64,000 nt of DNA from Arenibacter sp040216555 (GCA_040216555.1 JAVJOW010000022.1:62001-126000), one strand, 5' to 3'. Positions 17,049 to 26,699 are shown, counted from the first letter of the stretch. The notes: generated from the letters alone by a model not told the origin. A program made the numbers and translations.

Positions 17049-18059
17049 ATGAAAATAAGGATCAAAAAATATGTACTTCCGTTAAAACATACTTTCAGTA
17101 TTTCCAGGGAATCCCATGATTTTCAAGATTCTATGATCGTTGCCTTGGAACTGGATGGTAAAACGGGCTATGGCGAGGCAACATCCAATCCCTACTATAA
17201 AATAACCTTCGAAACCATGCAGGCGGAGATTGAAAAGGTCAGGGAGGAAATAGAAGGTTTCAATTTTAAGGAGCCGGAGGCCTTCCATGCGTTCCTGGTA
17301 TCCAAAAACTTGAGCAATTTCGCTATCTGCGCACTGGATCTTGCCGCCAACGACCTGTATGGAAAAATACTGGGCAAACCTTTATATGAAATATGGAATA
17401 CGGACAACAGCAGTTATCCCATCACCAATTATACCATTGGACTGGATACCATAGAGAAAATGGTGGACAAGATGAAAGAAATGCCCTGGCCTATATATAA
17501 AATTAAACTGGGCACCGATAATGATGTCGAGATTGTAAGAGAGCTTCGCAAACACACAGATGCCATTTTCAGGGTAGATGCCAATTGTGCATGGTCAGCA
17601 GAGGAAACCATTGTCAACGCCCACTTATTAAAAGATTTGGGAGTTGAGTTTTTGGAACAACCACTTAAAGCCGATGATTGGACAGGAATGGAAGCGGTGA
17701 TGCACCAAAGCGTTCTTCCTGTAATTGCTGATGAAAGCTGCATAGTGGAAAGTGATGTAGAGAAATGTGCGCTTCATTTTAACGGAATCAATATAAAATT
17801 GACAAAGTGTGGGGGCCTTACCCCGGCAAGGAGAATGATAAAAAGGGCCAAGGAATTGAATCTACAGGTTATGGTGGGCTGTATGACCGAATCCACTGTT
17901 GGTATTTCGGCCATTGCCCAACTAATTCCACAATTGGATTATGTGGATATGGACGGAGCCATGTTGTTGAAAGAAGATATTGCCGACGGGGTGATCATTC
18001 AGGAAAAGGGCAAAGTAATCTTTCCTACAATAGGAGGAAGCGGAATAACTTTACGTTGA
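17049..18059 (+). CDS. Dipeptide epimerase (L-Ala-D/L-Glu epimerase type, enolase superfamily)
   Basis: With the start at the ATG at 17049 (336 residues) the protein has the muconate-lactonizing-enzyme fold and all catalytic positions: the KxK motif K151-I-K153, metal ligands D177, E203 and D228, and the opposite-face Lys in INIKLTKCGG (K250). This pattern is that of Ala-Glu dipeptide epimerases, which convert L-Ala-D-Glu from murein peptides to L-Ala-L-Glu. The frame extends 23 codons upstream, but that segment is hydrophobic junk overlapping the terminator, so I rejected it. The stop overlaps the next start by one base, indicating tight coupling. Confidence 0.86.
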   Translation: MKIRIKKYVLPLKHTFSISRESHDFQDSMIVALELDGKTGYGEATSNPYYKITFETMQAEIEKVREEIEGFNFKEPEAFHAFLVSKNLSNFAICALDLAANDLYGKILGKPLYEIWNTDNSSYPITNYTIGLDTIEKMVDKMKEMPWPIYKIKLGTDNDVEIVRELRKHTDAIFRVDANCAWSAEETIVNAHLLKDLGVEFLEQPLKADDWTGMEAVMHQSVLPVIADESCIVESDVEKCALHFNGINIKLTKCGGLTPARRMIKRAKELNLQVMVGCMTESTVGISAIAQLIPQLDYVDMDGAMLLKEDIADGVIIQEKGKVIFPTIGGSGITLR

Positions 18060-19117
18060 TGACTATTTATACTGATGGGTTCCCGGGAAGGGAATTGGAG
18101 GTAGACCGTAAGAAGTTTTTGTATTTTGGTGGCACTTCCTATCTAGGGCTGCAGACCGACGAAACTTTTCAGGAAATCTTTATTTCCAATATCAGGAAAT
18201 ACGGCACCAATTATGGAGCATCCAGAAAATCGAACGTAAGAATTTCCGTTTTTGAAAAAGCAGAAGAATATTTATCCCAATTGGTCGGTTGCGAATCCAG
18301 TACCATTTTATCTTCTGGTTATTTGGCAGGGCAACTGGTAAGGCAAACTATGGACACCAAGGAACATAGAATGTTCTATGCCCCCAATACCCATTCTGCC
18401 CTTTATTCCCCTACTCCATCCACAAAGCTAAAACCATATATCACTTTTACGGCCTTGAACATAGCTGTTAGAGCCCATTTGGAAACGAATCAAGAAATTA
18501 CACCGGTGGTATTTTTGGATGCCATTGATTTTTATGGGGTAAATTATCCCGATTTTGAGGGGGTAAGAACACTGCCTTTGGAAAGGATTATTCTAGTGGT
18601 AGACGATTCCCATGGAATTGGTATTGTAGGTGAAAATGGTGGAGGTGTTTTTCGTAGGTTAATGGAATTAAATCCTAAGGAACTTATTGTTTGCTGTTCG
18701 TTGGGAAAAGGGTTCGGGATTCAGGCAGGGGCCATTTTTGGAACTGAAAAAAGAATTGAGAAGTTCACGGACACTCCTTTTTTTGGCGGGGCAAGTCCGG
18801 CATCACCTGCGGCTGTGGCCTGTCTTATGGACGGAAATGCACTCTTTCTTGAAAAAAGAGAAACCCTAATCAATAATATAAACTTATTCAAGTCCAATGT
18901 TAAAACTTTGGATAGATTTAAATTCATAGAGGGTCACCCTGCCTTCAGCTTCACAGATGAAAAGCTTGTAAATTATCTGGAAAGGCAAAATGTTATGGTG
19001 ACCAGTTTTCGTTATCCCGATGAGGATTCCCAATTTATGAGCAGAATTGTAATAAGTGCCCATCATAAAAAGGAGGATATCCTTTTATTATGTAATATTA
19101 TTAATTCCTATTTTTAA
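18059..19117 (+). CDS. Class II (alpha-oxoamine synthase-like) PLP-dependent enzyme
   Basis: This 352-residue enzyme has the fold-type-I PLP pattern of 8-amino-7-oxononanoate synthase and 2-amino-3-ketobutyrate CoA ligase: GTSYLGL near the N-terminus, NYGASRKSNVR, D182-D-S-H-G and the PLP lysine K217 in CSLGKGFG. It is shorter than BioF (about 385 residues) and no other biotin gene is present. The start ATG overlaps the epimerase stop (TGATG), which is why I reject the longer frame reaching into the epimerase gene. Context suggests a role linked to cell-wall peptides or another amino-acid condensation, but the substrate is unknown. Confidence 0.78.
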   Translation: MTIYTDGFPGRELEVDRKKFLYFGGTSYLGLQTDETFQEIFISNIRKYGTNYGASRKSNVRISVFEKAEEYLSQLVGCESSTILSSGYLAGQLVRQTMDTKEHRMFYAPNTHSALYSPTPSTKLKPYITFTALNIAVRAHLETNQEITPVVFLDAIDFYGVNYPDFEGVRTLPLERIILVVDDSHGIGIVGENGGGVFRRLMELNPKELIVCCSLGKGFGIQAGAIFGTEKRIEKFTDTPFFGGASPASPAAVACLMDGNALFLEKRETLINNINLFKSNVKTLDRFKFIEGHPAFSFTDEKLVNYLERQNVMVTSFRYPDEDSQFMSRIVISAHHKKEDILLLCNIINSYF

Positions 19118-19123
19118 AACGAA

Positions 19124-19147
19124 ACGGCCATCCTATTGGATGGCCGT
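19124..19147. terminator. Bidirectional terminator between convergent genes
   Basis: A perfect 10-base stem (ACGGCCATCC / GGATGGCCGT) with a TATT loop. On the minus strand it is followed by TTTCGTTTT, so it best serves the susD-like gene; on the plus strand the tail is weaker. Confidence 0.8.
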
Positions 19148-19174
19148 TCTGCTTTATAGGTCCCTTTTAAAAAA

Positions 19175-20665
19175 TTAATTTTCCCACCATACTGGGGTAA
19201 CCGGAGATTGCTGGTTGGCCAAAACATTGGCCTCGTTTCTATTCAATTCGGTTGAAGGATAAATAGCCCTTCTAAACCACTGTCCAAAATACTCACTGTC
19301 ATCACTTGCTTCCTCCAATCTCATTTGTAGACCAGTGAATACATCCGCAGAAAAATCATATCTTCTATAATCCACAAAAGTCTCTGGATTTAAAAAGTTA
19401 TTTATGTATTTTTCCTTCATGATATGATGCAACATTAGACCTGCTTCACCCACAGCTATGGCCCCATCGGCCAAATAATCGGAGCCATCCACATCATACA
19501 TATCCATACTGGCCTGGATACCTTCCAAATAGGCGGTATACGCTTCGGCACTAGAACCTGTACTTGTGGTGTTGCCTCCGTTGGCCAAAAAAGCCGCCTC
19601 TGCCTCGATAAATTTGGCTTCGGCATAACTGATCAGTAATAGAGGTGAATCTACGCTGGTATAATAACCATCAGTTTTAAAACCGGTGTTGGCGTCGCTA
19701 CCGTCTGGAGCTACTCCCGCTCCACCACTCACAAAACCTTTCCATTCTACCTCGTCCCCGTTTTCGGCAAACAAGGGCAATCGTGGATCTATGGTAAGCG
19801 CTGCACTTTCAAATGGGTAATAATCCCCGTTCATAGAACTAACCAACTGACTAGCAATATCGTTGCTCAAGTTACCTGTAGACCTTGCCAAAATTTCTGC
19901 AGAATACCAAGGGTTGATGTTTTTCTCATTGTACGACATCTCAAAATTATCGTCATTTGAAGTAAAACCATTTGCAATTGAAGTTAAAACTTCATTGGCA
20001 GTAACGGTACCTTTATTTACCAAATGCAACTGATATCTTGCCTTAATGGTGTAGGCCGCCCTTAACCATTGATCGGAATCACCCCCGTAAATAAGGTCCG
20101 AGCTTCCCAAATTAAAGCCTGAGTTATCAGGACCTTCTAAAGCTGTGATGGCCGAATTTAGTAGTGTGAATATTTCCGTGTAAATCGACTCTTGGGTATC
20201 AAAAGTTGGAAAATTATTGTCCGGGCCTTCCGTAGCATCCGAATAGGGTATATTATCCCAAGTATCGGTAGCTATTCCAAGATTTACTGCAATAAGAATA
20301 TCCGATATAGCACCAATATGTGCGGCGTTGCTCTCAGCAGCCTTCTCTTTTACCGCCTTAAGATTAGGTAAAATATAAAGGTAAACCTGACTCCATAAAC
20401 CACTTGCTTCTGTCTGTCCGGCAGCTCCACCCCCGGTAGATACAAAATTCTGCACATAATTTCCAAAAGCCAATTCGGCCGATCGCTGACCTTCCATGGT
20501 GCTATGAATCACCGGCGCTATTAGATCCTGCATTCTCAACTCCTCCAAAGTTGCTGTATTGGAAGGAGTATTTACATCAAAATAATCATCACTACAAGAA
20601 ATCTGCGCAACAAATAGTAGTGATAAAATTCCTGTTTTTATAATATTGTTTTTCATGTTTATCAT
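19175..20665 (-). CDS. SusD/RagB-like outer-membrane lipoprotein
   Basis: This 496-residue protein has a signal peptide with lipobox Cys in AQISCSDD (residue 24) and the SusD-like pattern: IATDTWDNIPYSDA, a TPR-like helical body and a C-terminal region with RRAIYPSTELNRNEANV and PVWWEN. It most resembles the SusD_2 subgroup. It lies 2 bases after the SusC stop and would form the substrate-binding lid on that porin. The start may be the ATG three codons in (20656). No glycoside hydrolase, peptidase or regulator lies near, so the substrate is open. Confidence 0.92.
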   Translation of the reverse strand: MINMKNNIIKTGILSLLFVAQISCSDDYFDVNTPSNTATLEELRMQDLIAPVIHSTMEGQRSAELAFGNYVQNFVSTGGGAAGQTEASGLWSQVYLYILPNLKAVKEKAAESNAAHIGAISDILIAVNLGIATDTWDNIPYSDATEGPDNNFPTFDTQESIYTEIFTLLNSAITALEGPDNSGFNLGSSDLIYGGDSDQWLRAAYTIKARYQLHLVNKGTVTANEVLTSIANGFTSNDDNFEMSYNEKNINPWYSAEILARSTGNLSNDIASQLVSSMNGDYYPFESAALTIDPRLPLFAENGDEVEWKGFVSGGAGVAPDGSDANTGFKTDGYYTSVDSPLLLISYAEAKFIEAEAAFLANGGNTTSTGSSAEAYTAYLEGIQASMDMYDVDGSDYLADGAIAVGEAGLMLHHIMKEKYINNFLNPETFVDYRRYDFSADVFTGLQMRLEEASDDSEYFGQWFRRAIYPSTELNRNEANVLANQQSPVTPVWWEN

Positions 20666-20667
20666 AT

Positions 20668-23600
20668 TTAGAATGAAATATTTAGACCGAAAGAGTAGCT
20701 TTGGCTCAACGGAACACTAAGCCCCGTAAAACCATAAACGTTGCTACCAGCACTATACTGGTTTCCTTCTGGGTCATAACCATCAAATGGGGTCCATACA
20801 AGAATATTGGATGCACTAACAGAAAGACTTAGCTTCTCCATTTTAAGGTCCCTGGTAAATTTATTGTCCATGTCATAAGACAAACTAACATTGCGCAATT
20901 TAACCCATGATGCATCCTGTACCAATACTTCTGACGCCCTGTTGTAGACATTTGAATTCCTATAGTAATTTTCATCTATCAAAGCGGGTGTGGTATTAGT
21001 AGTATAACCTCCACTACCATTGTCCATTACTCCTTCCAAGACCACCTCTTCATCCCTTACCAAAGTACTTAAGGGATTACCGTTTCTAATAGAATTTCTA
21101 AGTCCTGAATCATACAGATCGCCACCTTCCTTATATTCCAATAAGAAATTGAATCCTATTCCCTTCCATTTTAAATTACTGCCCAGGGAAGAAATGAAGT
21201 CTGGAAAGGCATTGCCTACCTTTACCCTCTCATCGGTCACAATTTCTGGAAATCCATCGGCATCCAAATACCGTTGACCATCTTCGTACCTCCATTTATA
21301 TCCGTAAAGATTCCCCATTCTGTCACCGGCCCTTATTTCCGAAGTAATTCCGGCAAACCCAGAATCAGCAAAAATAATAGACTCAATATCTTCGGGGATT
21401 TCCAACACCTTTCCTTCACTAGTAGACCAGTTAAGAATCAATTCCCATCTAAAATCTTTACTTCTAATGATGTCCGCACTAACCAACAATTCATGCCCAA
21501 ATACCTCGTAATCCCCTGCATTCCTTGTAATTCCTGAAAGTCCTGAAGAATAAGCGGTTCCAACGGTGAATATTTGATCTTTAACACGTGTTTTGTAGTA
21601 GGCATAATCCAATCTGATCCTATCTTTCATAAATCTAAGATCCGCACCAAATTCTGTGGATTGGTTACGTTCTGGAACTATATCCAAATCTCCCAATAAG
21701 CTACTTCTCCTATATCCACCGGCACCACCAAAAGGAAAGTCCCCGTCCACTACAAAATATTGGCCAACATCCCCAAAACCGGGTCCTTTACCAACCTCGG
21801 CCCAGGAAGCTCTAAGTTTACCAAAAGTAAAGACATCATTATCTCCAAATACATCGGAAACATCATAGGCCAAACTTGCGGATGGATAAAAGAATGATCT
21901 ATTCTCTTTGGGCAAGGTAGACAGCCAGTCATTTCTACCAGTTACCGTCAAGAACAATTTATCCTTGTAACCTAATTTCAATTCTCCAAAAGCACCAACG
22001 TTACGCAATTGTGTAATACTGTTATCCACGAAATAATTAATGGTATTTCCTATTTCGTTAATTCCGGGAACGTTCAAACCTTCACCTCTCGCTTGGGCAT
22101 AGTCCCTTTTGGAATCGGAAATCTGATGTCCCAATGTTAGGTCTGTAGTAAAATCGTCCGACCAATCTTTGGTAAATGCAACCAAAAGGTTGGATTCCAA
22201 ACCGGTAAAATTGATGTTTTGATTTAAAACAAATCCACCAACCTGGGAACCACCATCAAGATCTGCACCGACATATCTATTTCTTTGGTCGGAATAATTA
22301 TCTATTTGGGCAGCGTAAGTAACGTTTACCCATTCCTTAGGTTTCCAGTTCAGGGTGGCATTACCTATCCATCTATTTACATTATCAATAAGGCTACTTG
22401 TTTCCATTAAATACCTAGGGTTGTCAATTATCCCAAAAGAATAATCCCTTTCGGTACCATCAGCATTCATATAGTCATTTATTGGAAAGGTTCCTGAAAA
22501 ATAGGAAAGAGCACTCATAACAGATTTATCCCCTCCATTGGCCCTACGTCCGCCAGATTTTGTATAGGCTATAGAAGAATTTAATGTTAATTTATCAGAA
22601 ATCTTATAGCCCGCCTTTAACCTAAAATTATTCTTGCCGTAATCTGTGTTTGGAAGAACCCCATCCTCTTGGTCTTTTCCCATGGAAAAGAAATAATCCA
22701 ACTTTTCATTGGCGCCACTAATACTTACGTTTACTTGGGAATTAAATCCAGTCCTAAAAATATCGTAGGGACTGTAAAATTTATCTCCTGTCAAATCGAC
22801 CACTGTACCGTTGGACAGCGTATAGGAATCATCAGAATATCTGGGTCCCCAGCTATAAAAAGAGGTGGCATTCTGTACTCTATTGAAACCGGTTTCGGAA
22901 TCTGGATCATAAAGTGTCCTAGGAGCCCCACTAAATCCTTCCCTATAGGTAGTTTGCAAGGAAGGTGTTGTTTGTATATCCCTAAAGGTTGTTGAAGCCG
23001 TTACATTAATTTTGGCCTTCCCTTGTTTCCCTTTTTTTGTAGTAATTATGATGGCTCCATTGGACGCCCTTACACCGTACAATGCGGTTGCAGCAGCTCC
23101 TTTAAGTACGTTGAAACTCTCAATGTCCTCAGGGTTGATATCCCCGGCCCTATTGGAAAAAGCAAATTGTTCGGAACTACTAGCGGAATTGGACCCTGCA
23201 CTGGGTCTTACCTCTCCGGAAAAGGTATCGTTGTTCAAGGCAATCCCGTCAACAACAATTAACGGTTGATTGCTCCTACTTGGGTTAACCGAAGTAATAC
23301 CCCTTATCAAGATATCCACACCACCACCTGAAGATCCAGATGTTCTATTGATTTGAACCCCTGCAACCCTACCTTGCAAACTCTCCATGGGGTTTGATTG
23401 CCCGGCCAAGTTTAGGTCTGCAGTATTCACTTGGGTTACGGAGTATCCTAGGGATTTTTGTTTCTTCTCCACACCAAAGGCCGTTACCACTACTTCGTCC
23501 AAAGCACTGGCGTCTTCCGATAAGACAATGCTTAATTCGGCATTTGATGTAACCGTGATATCCTGCGATTTCATTCCTAAGTACGAGAAACGCAAAATAT

Positions 23601-23790
23601 CGCCCTGCTTGGCAGCAATTACAAAATCACCATCAAAGTCAGTGGTGGTACCTGTATTGGTCCCAACAATTAAAACGGTAACTCCTGGAAGCGGCAAACC
23701 ACTTTCATCTTTTACGTTACCGGAAACATTTTGTGCAAAGCCATGCCAAGTGAGCATGAGGGTACACAACAACAATAGTTTTTGTATCAT
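20668..23790 (-). CDS. SusC/RagA-type TonB-dependent outer-membrane transporter
   Basis: This 1040-residue protein has a signal peptide (cut near residue 19, GFAQ), a carboxypeptidase-regulatory-like domain (about 22-97), a TonB-dependent plug (about 110-240, with VVVTAFGV and NVLKGAAATALYGVRASNGAIIITTK) and a C-terminal beta-barrel ending in SFGLNISF. It imports oligomeric nutrients together with the SusD lipoprotein encoded directly behind it. There is no extracytoplasmic sigma/anti-sigma pair or HTCS nearby, so control is probably by a distant or global regulator. Confidence 0.96.
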   Translation of the reverse strand: MIQKLLLLCTLMLTWHGFAQNVSGNVKDESGLPLPGVTVLIVGTNTGTTTDFDGDFVIAAKQGDILRFSYLGMKSQDITVTSNAELSIVLSEDASALDEVVVTAFGVEKKQKSLGYSVTQVNTADLNLAGQSNPMESLQGRVAGVQINRTSGSSGGGVDILIRGITSVNPSRSNQPLIVVDGIALNNDTFSGEVRPSAGSNSASSSEQFAFSNRAGDINPEDIESFNVLKGAAATALYGVRASNGAIIITTKKGKQGKAKINVTASTTFRDIQTTPSLQTTYREGFSGAPRTLYDPDSETGFNRVQNATSFYSWGPRYSDDSYTLSNGTVVDLTGDKFYSPYDIFRTGFNSQVNVSISGANEKLDYFFSMGKDQEDGVLPNTDYGKNNFRLKAGYKISDKLTLNSSIAYTKSGGRRANGGDKSVMSALSYFSGTFPINDYMNADGTERDYSFGIIDNPRYLMETSSLIDNVNRWIGNATLNWKPKEWVNVTYAAQIDNYSDQRNRYVGADLDGGSQVGGFVLNQNINFTGLESNLLVAFTKDWSDDFTTDLTLGHQISDSKRDYAQARGEGLNVPGINEIGNTINYFVDNSITQLRNVGAFGELKLGYKDKLFLTVTGRNDWLSTLPKENRSFFYPSASLAYDVSDVFGDNDVFTFGKLRASWAEVGKGPGFGDVGQYFVVDGDFPFGGAGGYRRSSLLGDLDIVPERNQSTEFGADLRFMKDRIRLDYAYYKTRVKDQIFTVGTAYSSGLSGITRNAGDYEVFGHELLVSADIIRSKDFRWELILNWSTSEGKVLEIPEDIESIIFADSGFAGITSEIRAGDRMGNLYGYKWRYEDGQRYLDADGFPEIVTDERVKVGNAFPDFISSLGSNLKWKGIGFNFLLEYKEGGDLYDSGLRNSIRNGNPLSTLVRDEEVVLEGVMDNGSGGYTTNTTPALIDENYYRNSNVYNRASEVLVQDASWVKLRNVSLSYDMDNKFTRDLKMEKLSLSVSASNILVWTPFDGYDPEGNQYSAGSNVYGFTGLSVPLSQSYSFGLNISF

Positions 23791-23959
23791 ATTAGTTTGT
23801 TTTTATTAATCTGAGCTAAAAGTGATAAAAAAATCATAAAAATCAAACAATGACCGGACGAAATGTGATTTATACAATAACAGCCCTAATTTTCAAAGTT
23901 TTTATCACAAAACCAAGACAATAAACTTCTATTATTTAATTCTTTTTCATAAGATTTTT

Positions 23960-23987
23960 TTAACATATTCTCAGAATCATATGTTAA
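23960..23987. promoter_or_regulatory. Perfect 9-base inverted repeat, possible operator
   Basis: TTAACATAT (23960-23968) and ATATGTTAA (23979-23987) are exact reverse complements separated by 10 bases. The dyad lies between the divergent SusC gene and the small secreted-protein gene at 24041. It has no GC-rich stem or T tail, so a protein-binding site is more likely than a terminator. Confidence 0.45.
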
Positions 23988-24040
23988 TATTCCAAAAAAG
24001 TTGTAACTTATTAGTATCTAAACTCATAAACAAAATCGCC

Positions 24041-24487
24041 ATGAAAAAAATACTTGGAATAGTTTTCTTGATGTTGTTTTTGGTATCCGCGACCGAAATG
24101 GCATCCACAAAAATTCAAAACCCCAAATCCTTGGAAGGCACATGGGAATTAGTAAGTTTTAACAATTACGATGGTAACGATGTTGTAAAGACCATACCTC
24201 CAACAGACGGTTACCGTCAAATTAAAATGTACTATAATGGAAAGGTAATGTGGACCCGATACGTCCCTACAGATTCCATTGAATGGTTTGGTTACGGCTC
24301 CTATAAAGCAACAGATAGTACCTTGACCGAAAAATTGGAATATATGTCCGCATCCATGAAAAAAGTTGCCAATGAAAATATGGAATGGCATATGGAGCTC
24401 CAATTGGAGGGTGATAAATATAGCCAGATATTTATTGATGCCGATGGAAACCGAATAAATTCTGAAAATTACAAACGTCTAAACTAG
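24041..24487 (+). CDS. Small secreted lipocalin-like protein (possibly DUF4488)
   Basis: This 148-residue protein has a clear signal peptide (MKKILGIVFLMLFLVSATEM). The mature part starts with SLEGTWELVSFNN and continues with IKMYYNGKVMWTRYVP and GYGSYKATDSTLTEKLEY, a pattern seen in DUF4488/lipocalin-like exported proteins of Bacteroidota. I chose the ATG at 24041, because an upstream in-frame ATG would add 20 residues before a perfect signal peptide. Function is unknown. It is convergent with trxB, with a hairpin terminator between. Confidence 0.7.
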   Translation: MKKILGIVFLMLFLVSATEMASTKIQNPKSLEGTWELVSFNNYDGNDVVKTIPPTDGYRQIKMYYNGKVMWTRYVPTDSIEWFGYGSYKATDSTLTEKLEYMSASMKKVANENMEWHMELQLEGDKYSQIFIDADGNRINSENYKRLN

Positions 24488-24546
24488 ATCTGCTCCTAAA
24501 ATGACTTTCTGGTCAGGTATAAAAAATTTACGCCCCATGACTAAAA

Positions 24547-24589
24547 AAACGATCTGTGCATAGAACTAAGTTCCAGGTACAGATCGTTT
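24547..24589. terminator. Bidirectional terminator between the secreted-protein gene and trxB
   Basis: AAACGATCTGT (24547-24557) pairs with ACAGATCGTTT (24579-24589). Both sides carry A/T runs, so it can terminate in both directions. The loop contains a smaller GAAC/GTTC hairpin. Confidence 0.7.
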
Positions 24590-24648
24590 TCCATAGCCTT
24601 TAATTCAAGTTATTTATTGAATTTTAGACATCCTATTTCAAATACCGT

Positions 24649-25617
24649 CTAGGACGAAACTTCTTGATGGCTTTCAATGGTCGCCAAATATCGCTCCGCA
24701 TCAAGTGCTGCCATACAGCCGGTACCGGCAGCAGTAACAGCCTGTCTATATTCCTTGTCCTGGACATCGCCACTCGCAAAAACGCCTGGCTTACTAGTTT
24801 TGGTAGTTTTACCTTGGGTAATCAAATACCCAGTTTCATCCATTTCCAGTTGTCCCTTAAAAATATCGGTATTTGGTTTATGCCCAATGGCAATGAACAA
24901 TCCTGTAATGGCAATGTCCTCTTTTTCTCCGGTAACATTATTCACCATTCTTAAACCTTCAACTACCTGATCACCCAAAACGGTATCTACTTCAGTATTA
25001 TAACGAATTTCAATATTGTCCAAGCTGTTCACTCTATGCTGCATAGCCTTTGAAGCGCGCATTTCGTCTCTTCGTACCAACATAGTCACTTTTTTACATA
25101 TATTGGCCAAATAAGAAGCCTCTTCAGCAGCTGTATCCCCTGCCCCCACAATAGCTACTTCCTGTCCTTTATAAAAAAAGCCGTCACATACGGCACATGC
25201 CGAAACACCACCCCCACGAAGCTTTTGTTCGCTAGGGATACCTAAATACTTCGCCGTGGCCCCTGTGGAAATAATTACGGTTTCCGCTTCTATAACCTTG
25301 CTGTCGTCTATGGTAACCTTGTGTATTCCACCAACTTCATCGCTAAAATCAACAGCAGTAGCCATACCAATACGGACCTCAGTACCAAATCTTTCGGCCT
25401 GTTGTTGCAGTTGAATCATCATTGTAGGTCCGTCAATTCCTTCTGGGTATCCAGGAAAGTTATCCACCTCTGTTGTCGTCGTCAATTGTCCACCTGGTTC
25501 CATTCCAGTATACAACACCGGCTTTAAATCGGCCCTTGCTGCATATATAGCCGCAGTATAGCCTGCCGGTCCCGAACCAATAATCAACGTTTTTAAACGC
25601 TCTACTTTATCTGCCAT
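24649..25617 (-). CDS. trxB: Thioredoxin-disulfide reductase
   Basis: This 322-residue flavoprotein has the FAD-binding GSGPAGYTAA motif (G14, G16, G19), the redox-active C141-A-V-C144, the NADPH-binding GAGDTAAEEASYLA segment and the C-terminal FASGDVQDKEYRQAVTAAGTG block. It reduces thioredoxin with NADPH in the cytoplasm and so supports Msr and peroxide defence. A TACTTTTG element lies 33 bases upstream of the ATG. Confidence 0.97.
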   Translation of the reverse strand: MADKVERLKTLIIGSGPAGYTAAIYAARADLKPVLYTGMEPGGQLTTTTEVDNFPGYPEGIDGPTMMIQLQQQAERFGTEVRIGMATAVDFSDEVGGIHKVTIDDSKVIEAETVIISTGATAKYLGIPSEQKLRGGGVSACAVCDGFFYKGQEVAIVGAGDTAAEEASYLANICKKVTMLVRRDEMRASKAMQHRVNSLDNIEIRYNTEVDTVLGDQVVEGLRMVNNVTGEKEDIAITGLFIAIGHKPNTDIFKGQLEMDETGYLITQGKTTKTSKPGVFASGDVQDKEYRQAVTAAGTGCMAALDAERYLATIESHQEVSS

Positions 25618-25649
25618 AATAAAAAGCTTCTATTATACTTGTTAGAAAG

Positions 25650-25657
25650 CAAAAGTA
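25650..25657 (-). promoter_or_regulatory. TAnnTTTG -7 element for trxB
   Basis: TACTTTTG on the minus strand, 33 bases before the trxB start. A possible -33 TTG lies 24 bases further upstream, slightly beyond the usual spacing. Confidence 0.45.
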
Positions 25658-25850
25658 GGATTTTCGATAAAAAACTTACGTCAAAAGTTATAAAAAGTTA
25701 TTATAAAACTAGTTGTATAAACTATAGATCCCAACCCTTTTCACGGAAACGCCACTTTTTGTTGTAAAATTGGGAATAGATTTATTTCAGAAAGAAACCT
25801 GTCATTGCCTTAATAAAAATATTTAAGCTTGCTAAAAGTTCTTAATTTAT

Positions 25851-26699
25851 CTAACCCAACAAGTGATAAGGCAAAACCAGAAAAGGGACTCTTGAATGAA
25901 AACCAATTTGATTTATTACCGGTTTTAGAAATAAATTCTCTAAAAAGCTGTGTTTGTTCTTTACCATTACCAACATTTGTGGGTGTAATTCTGATTGAAT
26001 ACCATTAATGGCTTCTATGATTCCTTGATCCGGCAGTTCATGAAATTTATGTTTCGTTTCCGAAAGTAAATGACCCAATGTGTGCTTGTTCTTTTTCTGC
26101 TCTTCGTTGAGTTCATAGCCGGATCGTACATGCAAAATATCCAAAGTTGATTTATGCTCCTTGGCTATGAACAATACCTGCTTTATCAATTCAAAATTGT
26201 ATTCTATTTCATAGTCGGTTGGAAATAAAATTTTTGTGGGCATCTTAACATCAAAATCAAAAGGTACGGCTAATACAGGGCATTTTGCTCTTTTTATGGT
26301 ATGCACTGTACTACTGCCTAAAAAAATTTCTTTTGCCCCAGTAGCTCCTTGGGTTCCCATAATTATAAGGTCTATTTTTTTACTTTCTACCATCTCATCA
26401 ATAGCCTCCATCAGAACACTAAAGGCACTATAGGTCTTAAAATGATGTTTCGGGTTATTGAATTCAGAAATGACCTTTGATTTTAGACCTTCCAATTTTG
26501 TTTCGGAATCTGTACGATAAATATCCCCTAACCCCAATTGTCCCGGACTGTGCAATAAATATTCGGATTGATAAATGGCAGGAGTATAGGTATGCAATAA
26601 ATAAAAGTTACAATTCTCCTCTTTAAGCAAACGCACTGCATAGGAAATAGCTTTATAGGCATTATCGGAAAAATCCATGGGTATCAGAATATTTTTCAT
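25851..26699 (-). CDS. Tandem universal stress protein (UspA family)
   Basis: This 282-residue protein consists of two Usp domains. The first (about 1-145) starts KNILIPMDFSDNA and has the ATP-binding signature G-xx-G-x9-G-S in GTQGATGAKEIFLGSS. The second (about 150-282) starts TKILFPTDYE but lacks that signature, so only the first domain probably binds nucleotide. It is divergent from cbpA, with 332 bases between, in a stress-related neighbourhood. Confidence 0.92.
   Translation of the reverse strand: MKNILIPMDFSDNAYKAISYAVRLLKEENCNFYLLHTYTPAIYQSEYLLHSPGQLGLGDIYRTDSETKLEGLKSKVISEFNNPKHHFKTYSAFSVLMEAIDEMVESKKIDLIIMGTQGATGAKEIFLGSSTVHTIKRAKCPVLAVPFDFDVKMPTKILFPTDYEIEYNFELIKQVLFIAKEHKSTLDILHVRSGYELNEEQKKNKHTLGHLLSETKHKFHELPDQGIIEAINGIQSELHPQMLVMVKNKHSFLENLFLKPVINQIGFHSRVPFLVLPYHLLG

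Noticed and set aside
17807..18058. Longer start for the AONS-like gene
   Set aside because: The extension lies wholly inside the epimerase gene in another frame and shows no similarity to the family.
20800..23700. Several long frames on the plus strand opposite the first SusC gene
   Set aside because: They are shadows of the SusC coding sequence with no signal peptide or recognisable domain, and frames of this kind lie opposite most long genes in the window.
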